A DNA stretch of 7,634 nucleotides, taken from CAZBQG01 sp964493945. GTDB taxonomy: Bacteria > Pseudomonadota > Alphaproteobacteria > Rhodospirillales > UBA2165. The notes under the pieces were generated by a model, which was given only the letters and a program-made list of their open reading frames with translations, had not been told where the DNA came from and searched no databases. Made by a program: the position numbers and the translations under genes. This document shows positions 1 through 6,047 of this stretch, in pieces (the first letter of the stretch is position 1; each line of letters begins with the position of its first letter). Location of the stretch: NCBI GenBank assembly GCA_964493945.1, contig CAZBQG010000224.1:1-7634 (forward strand), read 5' to 3'.

Positions 1-800
1 AACGGGACATCCCCGCCCACCATTGCGGCCTATGCTTATAAATACGCCATCGGATAGCCCTTTATCTTCCCCCGCAACGACCTCGGATTCGCCGAGAACT
101 TTCTTCACATGATGTTTGCTAATCCATGCGAGGAACACCGGGTCAGCCCGACATTGGCAAAGGCGATGGAACGCCTGTTGATCCTGCATGCCGATCACGA
201 ACAGAATGCGTCCACGTCAACCGTACGGCTGGCAGGATCATCACAGAACAACATCTTTGCCTGTGTTGCGGCCGGCATTGCCTCGCTATGGGGCCGGCCC
301 ATGGTGGCGCCAACGAAGCGGTTCTCAATATGCTGGGGGAAATTGGCAGCAAGAACCGCATCCCGGAATTCCTTGACTGGGCCAAGGATAAGGACGACCC
401 ATTCCGGCTAATGGGCTTTGGCCACCGGGTTTACAAGAATCACGATCCCAGGGCCACCATCCTCAGGGAAAGCTGCCATGAGGTACTTGATGAGCTGGGC
501 ATCCATGACGAACCCCTACTTGAGCTGGCCATGGAGTTGGAACGCATCGCGCTGGAGGACGACTATTTCGTACAAAAGAAACTCTTCCCCAACGTCGATT
601 TTTACTTGGGCATCATCTACCGGGCCCTGGGCATCCCGATATCCATGTTTACAGCGCTTTTCGCCGTTGCCCGCACAGCCGGACGGGTGGCCCAATGGAA
701 CGAGATGATCCAGGAGCCAGCACAGAAAATAGGCCGCCCACGCCAACTCTTTACGGGAGTCCAGCAGCGCGACTTCATCCCCATCGGCCAGCGCGGCTAG
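1..800 (+). pseudogene. gltA: Decayed citrate synthase gene (3' part, 5' end outside window)
   Basis: The remnant corresponds to about the last 60% of a type II (GltA-like) citrate synthase, which condenses acetyl-CoA and oxaloacetate in the TCA cycle. Frame 1 gives recognisable family sequence (NFLHMMF-like, HADHEQNASTSTVRLAGSS) up to about 291. The match then continues in frame 3 (GPAHGGANEAVLNML, MGFGHRVYKNHDPRA, LFPNVDFY, IGRPRQLFTG) to a TAG at 798-800. Two lesions are visible. A TAG at 55-57 stands where the family has Gln in IGQPF, and one C is missing near 294, where the frame for WGPAHGG is lost. The three catalytic residues of the family (His in AHGG, His in GFGHRVY, Asp in NVDFY) are still encoded, so decay looks recent. 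Two positions also look altered: Leu for the usual Ser after VDFY, and Arg for the usual Trp in the later TAG.VAQW stretch. An intact gltA elsewhere in the genome is expected. Two base-call errors in one gene are the alternative. Confidence 0.88.
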
Positions 801-928
801 AGCATCCCGGCATAAATCTGCTCCACTCCAGCCGATCAATCCATTTGCCGGCCGGATTGGCCATGGCCTTCAGTGGTTGAATTCTGTTAAAATACAACAC
901 CGAAGGCTATGACAGGGGGATTGAGACC
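801..928. other. Gap with two short palindromes, no clear promoter
   Basis: This 128-base gap separates the citrate synthase remnant from the VOC gene. It holds two close palindromes, CCGGCCGG at 848-855 and GGCCATGGCC at 859-868, and an AT-rich patch with TTAAAATA at 887-894. No -35 element at proper spacing to that patch was found. The palindromes may be chance in GC-rich DNA or an operator for the downstream gene. Confidence 0.3.
914..920 (+). promoter_or_regulatory. Ribosome binding site of the VOC gene
   Basis: AGGGGGA ends 8 bases before the ATG at 929. It supports that start over later in-frame starts. Confidence 0.6.
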
Positions 929-1834
929 ATGGCACAACCGCAAGTATCGGCGATCCGTTGTATCGAATTTGATGTGCCCGATCTGGAGGCCTCACTCGGC
1001 TATTACGAGCATGCCTGGGGGCTCAGCTTGGCTGCCCGGGATGGAGGGTCGTGCTATCTGAGGGCAACCGGGCCGGAGCATCACGCCCTGGTGCTGCACG
1101 AGGCACCCGCCCTGGGTCTCGCCGCCATCGGTTTCACGGCGCCCGACAAGGCGGCCGTCGACGGGATACATGCCCGCGCCCAGGGACTTGACGCCAAGAT
1201 TGTGTCACAGCCTGCGTCCCTGGGCAGCCCCGGCGGCGGCTATGGGTTTTCCCTGCTCCATCCGGAGGGGTGGAAATTCACCGTCAGTTCGGATGTTAGC
1301 TCACACGGGGACACGGATGATGCCGACGACCGGCCCAGGCGCTTCTCCCATGTCGCCCTGGGTTCAGAGCAGACCGAGGAGGCCTGCGCCTTCATGGTCG
1401 ATGCCCTGGGCTTCACACTTTCGGACCGCACGGAGATCATCAATTTCCTTCGATGTGATGCCGATCATCATTCCATCGCCTTTGCCCATGTGGGGCCGGC
1501 ATATGTGCATCATGTGGCCTATGAGATGCCCAGCCTGGATGCCCTCAGGCTGGGCGCCGCCCGCATGGAGGCGATGGGCTATCCGCTGGATTGGGGCATT
1601 GGCCGGCACGGGCCGGGCGGCAACATCTATTCCCATTTCGTTGAACCCCACGGATTCATGAACGAATACACCGCCGAAATGGAACAGCTCGACGCCACCT
1701 ACCCGACCGGTACGCCCGAGCAGTGGGAGGGCCGGCTCGACCGTTCCGATGAAGATCCGGACCTCAACCCCAATCCGCCATCGGAAGCCTTGCAAGAAGC
1801 CCATCAGAGCCACCCGCTGTTGCCGGCGGCGTGA
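929..1834 (+). CDS. Two-domain VOC protein, type I extradiol dioxygenase-like
   Basis: This 301-residue protein has two vicinal-oxygen-chelate modules, about residues 6-120 and 137-252. That is the layout and length of type I extradiol (catechol/biphenyl-diol) ring-cleaving dioxygenases. The C-terminal module shows the expected 2-His-1-carboxylate Fe(II) set: His141 (FSHVAL), His194 or His195 (VHHVAYE) and Glu246 (GFMNEY). It also has the accessory active-site histidines of the family: His181 (HHSIAF) and His227 (GRHGPG). The N-terminal module lacks an equivalent set, as is usual. After residue 255 there is an acidic, proline-rich tail of about 45 residues, probably disordered. The likely reaction is O2-dependent cleavage of a catechol-type ring, but the substrate cannot be read from sequence. 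No hydrolase, dehydrogenase or aldolase of a meta-cleavage pathway lies beside it, so it appears as a stand-alone gene. The start is fixed by a purine-rich SD. Confidence 0.85.
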   Translation: MAQPQVSAIRCIEFDVPDLEASLGYYEHAWGLSLAARDGGSCYLRATGPEHHALVLHEAPALGLAAIGFTAPDKAAVDGIHARAQGLDAKIVSQPASLGSPGGGYGFSLLHPEGWKFTVSSDVSSHGDTDDADDRPRRFSHVALGSEQTEEACAFMVDALGFTLSDRTEIINFLRCDADHHSIAFAHVGPAYVHHVAYEMPSLDALRLGAARMEAMGYPLDWGIGRHGPGGNIYSHFVEPHGFMNEYTAEMEQLDATYPTGTPEQWEGRLDRSDEDPDLNPNPPSEALQEAHQSHPLLPAA

Positions 1835-1849
1835 CCGGTCAGGCCTGAC
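1832..1849. repeat. Overlapping palindromes between convergent stop codons
   Basis: TGACCGGTCA at 1832-1841 overlaps GTCAGGCCTGAC at 1838-1849. Both are perfect palindromes filling the 18-base space between the VOC stop and the stop of the minus-strand membrane gene. A run of seven T follows at 1864-1870 on the plus strand, but it lies about 14 bases from the second palindrome. This is therefore at best a weak or non-canonical terminator. Confidence 0.35.
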
Positions 1850-1852
1850 TTT

Positions 1853-2230
1853 CTAATACAGGGTTTTTTTCAAAGGAAACCGGCCACGGGCTTCACCGAG
1901 GCTGGTATTATGGTATCCGCGCAACCTAGCTGAAATAACCATCAATACCGGCGAGAGGAGCGCAAAAATAAGGTGCCAGGTCAGGAATGAATTCCAGCCG
2001 GAATATTCGGGCGTATGGGTGACCGCAAGACCGTAAAGAAACAGCCACTCAAACTCACCCCTGAGGACAAAATAAAGGGGCCCAATCAAGCCGGTAAATA
2101 TTATTGCGGCGGGCAGGCAAATCTTGAGCCAGCTGAGCCGGCCTCCCGACATGAAATGCCTGCATAGTTTCCTGTCAACCCAACTCTGGATTAAACGTGC
2201 GGACGGAAAAGACTGATCAGTTAACCGCAA
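1853..2230 (-). CDS. Small hypothetical membrane protein
   Basis: I do not recognise the family. The 125-residue frame opens with TTG at 2230, preceded by a GGAGA about 6 bases upstream. An in-frame ATG at 2152 (residue 27) is the alternative start. Hydrophobic stretches lie at about residues 33-56, 60-72 and 82-101. The first and third are long enough to span the membrane, so two or three passes are likely. The ends are basic (RLIQSWVDRK and GRFPLKK). Trp, Phe and Tyr sit at the segment edges, as is common in real membrane proteins. The codons are unlike the neighbours, with frequent TTA, ATA-type and A/T-ending codons, and the local GC is visibly lower. This suggests acquisition or a gene under weak constraint. 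It is convergent with the VOC gene, with an 18-base gap. A chance ORF cannot be excluded. Confidence 0.5.
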   Translation of the reverse strand: MRLTDQSFPSARLIQSWVDRKLCRHFMSGGRLSWLKICLPAAIIFTGLIGPLYFVLRGEFEWLFLYGLAVTHTPEYSGWNSFLTWHLIFALLSPVLMVISARLRGYHNTSLGEARGRFPLKKTLY

Positions 2231-2296
2231 GCAATTTCTCCAATGGCAACCCCTGTAGCCGTGCGCCTGAAAGCGTTTAGGCCGGGGCTTTGATCA

Positions 2297-2312
2297 CCTC
2301 CGTTTTCGGAGG
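2297..2312. repeat. Perfect hairpin CCTCCG-TTTT-CGGAGG
   Basis: A 6-bp GC-rich stem closes a TTTT loop. The next bases are GTCTCC and then TTTTC, so there is no proper U-tract on either strand and it is not a convincing intrinsic terminator. The right arm (CGGAGG) is SD-like, and it can also pair with the GTCTCC that follows. Confidence 0.45.
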
Positions 2313-2338
2313 GTCTCCTTTTCAAAAGACATTGCTGC

Positions 2339-2356
2339 GATTAGGTGGATTAGGTG
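2339..2356 (+). repeat. Perfect 9-bp tandem repeat (GATTAGGTG x2)
   Basis: Two exact head-to-tail copies occur about 90 bases before the cupin start and just upstream of the promoter candidate. Two copies one helical turn apart could bind a regulator, but the evidence is pattern only. Confidence 0.4.
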
Positions 2357-2370
2357 CGGCTATTTTATCA

Positions 2371-2399
2371 TTGATGACCCAGGAATGCATTGATTTTAT
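2371..2399 (+). promoter_or_regulatory. Weak sigma-70-like promoter candidate for the cupin gene
   Basis: TTGATG (2371-2376) and TTTTAT (2394-2399) are separated by 17 bases. Each matches the consensus at four of six positions. Transcription would begin near 2406, giving a leader of under 40 bases before the ATG at 2443. Confidence 0.22.
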
Positions 2400-2428
2400 T
2401 CAAGCCGTCACCATATCAGGGCCAACCC

Positions 2429-2434
2429 AGGGAG
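2429..2434 (+). promoter_or_regulatory. Ribosome binding site deciding the cupin start
   Basis: AGGGAG ends 8 bases before the ATG at 2443. It supports that codon over the in-frame TTG at 2290 or the ATG at 2374, neither of which has an SD. Confidence 0.6.
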
Positions 2435-2442
2435 ATCGAAAA

Positions 2443-2955
2443 ATGGCCTATACCCTCACCGAACTCGCCGATGACCTTCGCGATCTATTGAGCAAGTCGG
2501 AGCCTTCAGATTGCCGGGCGGAATTATGTGCCACGGTCAGCAGGGCGCTATCGGACGATGAGTTTATTTCCACCCACCTTAGCGACCGGACGGAAGGCGA
2601 GAAAACCCGCCAGATATTGTTCGAGGATGATGGGCTGGGCTTTTGCATATGTGCCCATGTCAATATGGGCGAAGCGATCGGAAAGCCCCATGATCACGGG
2701 TCAAGCTGGGCGCTCTATGGCCAGGCCAGGGGCACCACTGAAATGACCGATTGGAATATCGTAACGCCCGGAAATGGGGATCAACCCAGTTTGGTGGAAC
2801 CCGGGCAAACCTATGTGATGAACCCGGGAGATACCCATTTTTATGGCATCGGCGACGTTCACTCACCAAAAAGGCTGGCCCCGACCAAACTCCTCAGGAT
2901 CGAGGGCGCAAACCTGGATCATGTGAAGCGCTCGAAAATAGCGGCTGCCCCTTAG
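2443..2955 (+). CDS. Cupin of the cysteine dioxygenase type (predicted mononuclear iron enzyme)
   Basis: The 170-residue protein has a short helical N-terminus followed by a single double-stranded beta-helix. It carries the cupin metal signature: His83 and His85 (KPHDHGSSW), with His140 (GDVHSP) in the second motif after PGDTHFYGIG (128-137). Three histidines in this order match the Fe(II) site of cysteine dioxygenase and related thiol dioxygenases, which oxidise a thiol to a sulfinic acid with O2. The position five residues after the second His, where mammalian cysteine dioxygenase has its crosslinked Cys, is Ala90, so the Cys-Tyr cofactor is absent. The substrate is therefore open: cysteine, 3-mercaptopropionate or something unrelated. 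Related proteins are often annotated only as a predicted metal-dependent beta-helix enzyme. It is tail to tail with the ThDP enzyme gene, and the two stop codons overlap. Confidence 0.75.
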   Translation: MAYTLTELADDLRDLLSKSEPSDCRAELCATVSRALSDDEFISTHLSDRTEGEKTRQILFEDDGLGFCICAHVNMGEAIGKPHDHGSSWALYGQARGTTEMTDWNIVTPGNGDQPSLVEPGQTYVMNPGDTHFYGIGDVHSPKRLAPTKLLRIEGANLDHVKRSKIAAAP

Positions 2956-4649
2956 CGCGACAGCACCACATTGAGGATCGCCATTTTTCCCTCCTTGATG
3001 GCGTCCAGCCCGGATTGCAAGGCGCCCGGCAGGTCCGCCGGGTCTTCCACCCGCTGGCCAAAGCCACCGAAGGGCTTGACCAGTTCAGCATAATCGGGCC
3101 CGTTGATATGCACGCCGTGATAAAGCTCGTTGGCAATCGATACTCCGTCCGGATAAAGCCGGTCATAGCCGCCCTTCATGGCCCGGTATCCGCTATTGTT
3201 GAAGACGATCATCATGATCGGCAATTGGGTATCGCGGGACGCGCCCAGGGCCTGGGTTACCGGATTGTACAGGAATGACCCATCGCCCAGGAGGGCAACC
3301 ACCGGGCGGTCCGGAGTGGCCAACTTGACGCCCAGGGCTACGCCCAGGCCCTGGCCCAGCCCACCACCGATGGCGAAATAGCTTTGCGCCCGGTTCCACG
3401 GCACATGTTCGCGCACAATGCCCGCATGGGTGACGATTTCATCCACATAGACCACATCGTCGGGCATCACCTGGCGCAGCGCGCCGCATAGCCACAGGGG
3501 ATCGATCCCCGGCCCATCCTTGGCGCCGTCCTCCAGAGTCCGGTTGGCTTTTTCGCGCTCATCATGGGCCGCGCCCAGACGTTGGCGCCGGGCCTCGACC
3601 AGCTTCCCGTCGATGCCCAGTTCCGTCACCGCTTCGCTCAATTGGCGGAGCGTCGAGACCATATCGCCTTCCAGATAATTGTCGGCCTGCAGGCTCTGAT
3701 AGACCATGTTGGGGCGGTGCGGGGTCTCGTCCAGGACCACGACCCGCGCCTTGGGCGGACGGTTGCCCGGCGGATACCAGGGTGCCCTGTTTTTAACCAA
3801 AAGGGCCAGATCCGTATCCGCCATGAAGGGGCCGATATCTGTACCCTGATACATGGGATGACCGTTGGGGAAATTGGCCCGGATGGTGCCCGAGGTTTCG
3901 ACCACCGGCAAGGCCAGCAAATCGCTCAAATTGACCAGGGCATCAAAGGCTTGCGGATCGCGCGCCGCCGCCTCGGTGACAACCAGGGGATGGGCGCTGG
4001 CAACCAGATGTTTGGCCACTTCCCTTACATCCTCGGGCGGGCTCAGCTTCTTGGGCGCGGCGGGTGCCGTATGGGGAAAGGCGGGCGACGACCATTGTTC
4101 AGCCATGGTTTCCACCGGCACATTCAGATAAGTCGGCCCTTGCGGGTCGCGTTGCGCCATTTCACCCGAGCGGATGACCATTTCGTAAATGGTCCTGGAA
4201 CTGGTTGCCTGATTAGACCATTTGACGATGGGGGCCAGCAATGCCTGGGGTCCGCCGACGATGCTCAAATTGCGCAGCCATTGATTGCCCGGCTCTACAT
4301 CCGGATCCTCGCCGTAGGTGAGGGATTCGCCGGACATGACGACCATGGGAATTTCGCCCGACATGGCGCCGTGGATGCCCATGGAGCCCTGCAAAAGACC
4401 GGCGCCGGCATGCAGCATTACCACCTGCATGCGCCCGGTCACCATGGTGTAGCCCATGGCCATGCCAACAGCCAATGTCTCGTGCCAACAATCGATATAT
4501 TCGGGGCCCTGGCCGTCGCCCAGTTTCTGGCGGGCCAGCGCCTCCCAGACCGGCGCCCATTCGGAACCCGGCGAGGCGATGATATAATCCACCGATAATT
4601 TGCGGATGGCTTCGAGAACGGCTTCGCCGCAATCGGGTTGGTTGGACAT
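2952..4649 (-). CDS. Thiamine-diphosphate-dependent enzyme, benzoylformate decarboxylase/acetolactate synthase-like
   Basis: The 565-residue protein has the three classical domains: pyrimidine-binding (about 5-180), central (about 205-340) and ThDP-binding (about 385-560). The ThDP/Mg motif begins with GDG at 455-457 and ends with NN at 484-485. Glu57 (CWHETLA) is the cofactor-activating Glu. Ser29 (PGSE) and His80 (MLHAGAG) sit where benzoylformate decarboxylase has its active-site Ser and His. The Glu-to-His spacing of 23 equals that of the Pseudomonas enzyme as I recall it (Glu47, His70). True acetolactate synthases do not have this His. A 2-oxo acid decarboxylase or carboligase of unknown substrate is the best reading. 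The length is normal. The start is secured by a strong AGGAGG. It is divergent from the radical SAM gene and convergent with the cupin gene. Its GC-rich codon use matches the surrounding core genes. Confidence 0.85.
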   Translation of the reverse strand: MSNQPDCGEAVLEAIRKLSVDYIIASPGSEWAPVWEALARQKLGDGQGPEYIDCWHETLAVGMAMGYTMVTGRMQVVMLHAGAGLLQGSMGIHGAMSGEIPMVVMSGESLTYGEDPDVEPGNQWLRNLSIVGGPQALLAPIVKWSNQATSSRTIYEMVIRSGEMAQRDPQGPTYLNVPVETMAEQWSSPAFPHTAPAAPKKLSPPEDVREVAKHLVASAHPLVVTEAAARDPQAFDALVNLSDLLALPVVETSGTIRANFPNGHPMYQGTDIGPFMADTDLALLVKNRAPWYPPGNRPPKARVVVLDETPHRPNMVYQSLQADNYLEGDMVSTLRQLSEAVTELGIDGKLVEARRQRLGAAHDEREKANRTLEDGAKDGPGIDPLWLCGALRQVMPDDVVYVDEIVTHAGIVREHVPWNRAQSYFAIGGGLGQGLGVALGVKLATPDRPVVALLGDGSFLYNPVTQALGASRDTQLPIMMIVFNNSGYRAMKGGYDRLYPDGVSIANELYHGVHINGPDYAELVKPFGGFGQRVEDPADLPGALQSGLDAIKEGKMAILNVVLSR

Positions 4650-4654
4650 GACGC

Positions 4655-4662
4655 TTCCTCCT
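4655..4662 (-). promoter_or_regulatory. Strong Shine-Dalgarno of the ThDP enzyme gene
   Basis: On the minus strand AGGAGGAA lies 5 bases before the ATG at 4649. It is the strongest SD seen in the window and suggests high translation. Confidence 0.75.
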
Positions 4663-4678
4663 AGTGGACAGAATCTAA

Positions 4679-4741
4679 CATATGGTACCCGACCAAGCGC
4701 CGGGCGCTAACAAATATTTGATTTGGCAAGGGCGCGCGCCC
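4679..4741. promoter_or_regulatory. Palindrome cluster in the divergent control region
   Basis: Between the ThDP and radical SAM genes there are consecutive perfect palindromes. These are CATATG (4679-4684), GGTACC (4684-4689), AGCGCC-G-GGCGCT (4696-4708), CAAATATTTG (4711-4720) and GGGCGCGCGCCC (4730-4741). Such packing in a divergent intergenic region suggests operator sites shared by both genes. No known regulator motif was recognised. Confidence 0.4.
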
Positions 4742-4751
4742 CGGTTATTGC
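4723..4751 (+). promoter_or_regulatory. Possible promoter of the radical SAM gene
   Basis: TTGGCA (4723-4728) matches a -35 box at five of six positions. TATTGC follows after 17 bases (4746-4751) and is a poor -10. The spacer contains the palindrome at 4730-4741, where a bound regulator would block polymerase. If it is real, transcription starts near 4758, and the TTG at 4723 cannot be the start codon. Confidence 0.25.
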
Positions 4752-4785
4752 TTGGCTCCATGCATTGAACAGCGCCGTGAAAAAC

Positions 4786-5745
4786 ATGCGAAACAACGAA
4801 GGCAATGCCGAGACCAGCCTGGATCCGGCTAAATTCATCGATCCGGACATCACCGCCGATGGCCAGCCCCGCGCCGTGGTGGCGCTCACCCGGCTGGGGA
4901 CTTTGTGGTTCAATACGGGGACGCTTTGCAATCTGACCTGTTCGGCCTGCTATATGGAAAGCGGCCCGCGCAATGACCGGCTAGAGTATCTGAGCCTCAC
5001 CGAGGTGGGCGAATATCTGGACGAAATCCAGGAAGCCTCCCTACCGGCGGAGGAAATCGGCTTCACCGGCGGCGAACCCTTCATGAACCCGGAACTCCCG
5101 GGAATGCTGGAAGAGGCATTGTCCAGGGGCTTCAGAGTGCTGGTCTTGAGCAATGCCATGCGCCCCCTGCAAATCAAAAAAGAGCCCCTGCTGGCCGTCC
5201 ATCAGGCGCTGGGCGAAAAGCTTTCCATACGGGTTTCCATAGATCATTACAGCAAGGATATGCATGAAGAGCTGCGCGGGCCCCATTCCTGGAAACCCAC
5301 GCTGGATGGGGTCCGGTGGCTCGCCGCCAATGATTTCAATCTGGCCATCGCCGGGCGCAACCGGTGGGATGAAACGGAAGCGGATATGCGGGCCGGTTAC
5401 GGGGCGCTGTTCCAGGAGCTGGGCCTTAAGATCGATGCCGCCGACCCTGCCAGCCTGGTCCTTTTCCCGGAAATGGATGAAGGCCGGGACGTGCCCGAAA
5501 TCACCAAGGCCTGCTGGGATATCCTGGGCGTGGCACCCGATACCATGATGTGCGCCACGTCACGCATGGTGGTCAAACGCAAGGGCGCACCACGCCCGGT
5601 GGTCGTGCCCTGCACCTTGCTGCCCTACGATGACCGCTTCGATCTGGGTCATGATCTGGCCGGCTCCGCCGGTTTGGTCAATCTCAACCATCCCCATTGC
5701 GCGCGGTTTTGCGTATTGGGCGGCGGCGCCTGTTCGGCCAGCTAG
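4786..5745 (+). CDS. Radical SAM protein with extra C-terminal cysteines
   Basis: The numbering here uses the ATG at 4786 (319 residues). The frame is open back to a TTG at 4723, but no start has a clear SD and the family-like sequence begins only near PAKFIDPD. The CX3CX2C cluster motif is Cys48, Cys52 and Cys55 (GTLCNLTCSACYMES). It binds the 4Fe-4S that cleaves S-adenosylmethionine. The SAM-contacting GGEP motif is at 95-98. A TIM-barrel-like region runs to about residue 220. Further cysteines follow at 243, 256, 276, 305, 309 and 316, the last three in HCARFCVLGGGAC. They resemble a SPASM- or twitch-type auxiliary cluster region, as found in enzymes modifying peptides or other large substrates. 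The substrate is unknown. A small ORF follows after the stop, and apaG and folE lie further on. It is divergent from the ThDP enzyme gene. Confidence 0.82.
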   Translation: MRNNEGNAETSLDPAKFIDPDITADGQPRAVVALTRLGTLWFNTGTLCNLTCSACYMESGPRNDRLEYLSLTEVGEYLDEIQEASLPAEEIGFTGGEPFMNPELPGMLEEALSRGFRVLVLSNAMRPLQIKKEPLLAVHQALGEKLSIRVSIDHYSKDMHEELRGPHSWKPTLDGVRWLAANDFNLAIAGRNRWDETEADMRAGYGALFQELGLKIDAADPASLVLFPEMDEGRDVPEITKACWDILGVAPDTMMCATSRMVVKRKGAPRPVVVPCTLLPYDDRFDLGHDLAGSAGLVNLNHPHCARFCVLGGGACSAS

Positions 5746-5747
5746 AC

Positions 5748-6002
5748 TTGACGCAAAAAGAACTCGGTCTGGGTGGAATTTCCGGCGATGTGCTTTTTTC
5801 CGGGGGCGCCTGCGGCAACCTCCAGGCCTTGGAATATGATTATGAGGCCGCCGCCCGGGCCATGGAGGCCACGGGCCTGACCGATGGCTATGGAGAAGCG
5901 CTTCTAAGCGGGTTATGGCCCAGCGAGGATGTATTGCCTGCCCGGGAGCGTAGCCAGCGGGGCCGGGCGCTCAGTTTCAAACCCTTCACCTTTTCGCCGT
6001 AA
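5748..6002 (+). CDS. Unrecognised small protein after the radical SAM gene
   Basis: No family was recognised. The frame runs from an ATG at 5697, inside the radical SAM gene, to TAA at 6000-6002. Possible starts are that ATG (101 residues, 49-base overlap), a TTG at 5748 (84 residues, two bases after the radical SAM stop) and a GTG at 5790. None has a good SD. From about 5750 on, the codons are strongly GC-ending (gcc, ggc, cgg, ctg), like the true genes, so coding is likely. The sequence is soluble-looking: a Gly-rich start (ELGLGGISGDVLFSGGACG), an alanine-rich helix (DYEAAARAMEATG) and a basic end (RSQRGRALSFKPF). It holds one cysteine and no membrane segment. It could be a separate protein translated by coupling to the radical SAM gene, or a C-terminal part of that protein cut off by a frameshift. 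Confidence 0.5.
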   Translation: MTQKELGLGGISGDVLFSGGACGNLQALEYDYEAAARAMEATGLTDGYGEALLSGLWPSEDVLPARERSQRGRALSFKPFTFSP

Positions 6003-6047
6003 ACATGTTAAACAAGGGCAACTGAGTATCTTTGGAACCCATCCACA

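Larger units (their letters stand above)
2231..2442. other. Gene-free, lower-GC region upstream of the cupin gene
   Basis: The region lies between two divergent genes, the membrane protein (minus) and the cupin (plus). It contains a hairpin at 2297-2312, a 9-bp tandem repeat at 2339-2356 and a weak promoter candidate at 2371-2399. The cupin reading frame is open here back to a TTG at 2290. No SD supports that start, and the peptide it would add does not resemble the family. Confidence 0.4.

Noticed and set aside
887..894. TTAAAATA as a -10 box for the VOC gene
   Set aside because: No -35-like hexamer occurs at 15-19 bases upstream.
1838..1870. Intrinsic terminator after the VOC gene
   Set aside because: The palindrome is followed by about 14 mixed bases before the T-run, so stem and U-tract are not adjacent.
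2290..2442. N-terminal extension of the cupin protein from a TTG start
   Set aside because: There is no SD at the TTG, the peptide does not fit the family, and a good SD precedes the ATG at 2443. The repeat and promoter candidate also lie in this stretch.
3564..4598. 344-codon plus-strand open frame opposite the ThDP enzyme gene
   Set aside because: It lies wholly within the strongly supported minus-strand gene. It is His/Gly/Arg-rich in a way typical of antisense frames in GC-rich DNA.
929..4649. A single catabolic operon of the VOC, cupin and ThDP genes
   Set aside because: The genes alternate in strand and are separated by a minus-strand membrane gene, so only a loose functional link can be suggested.
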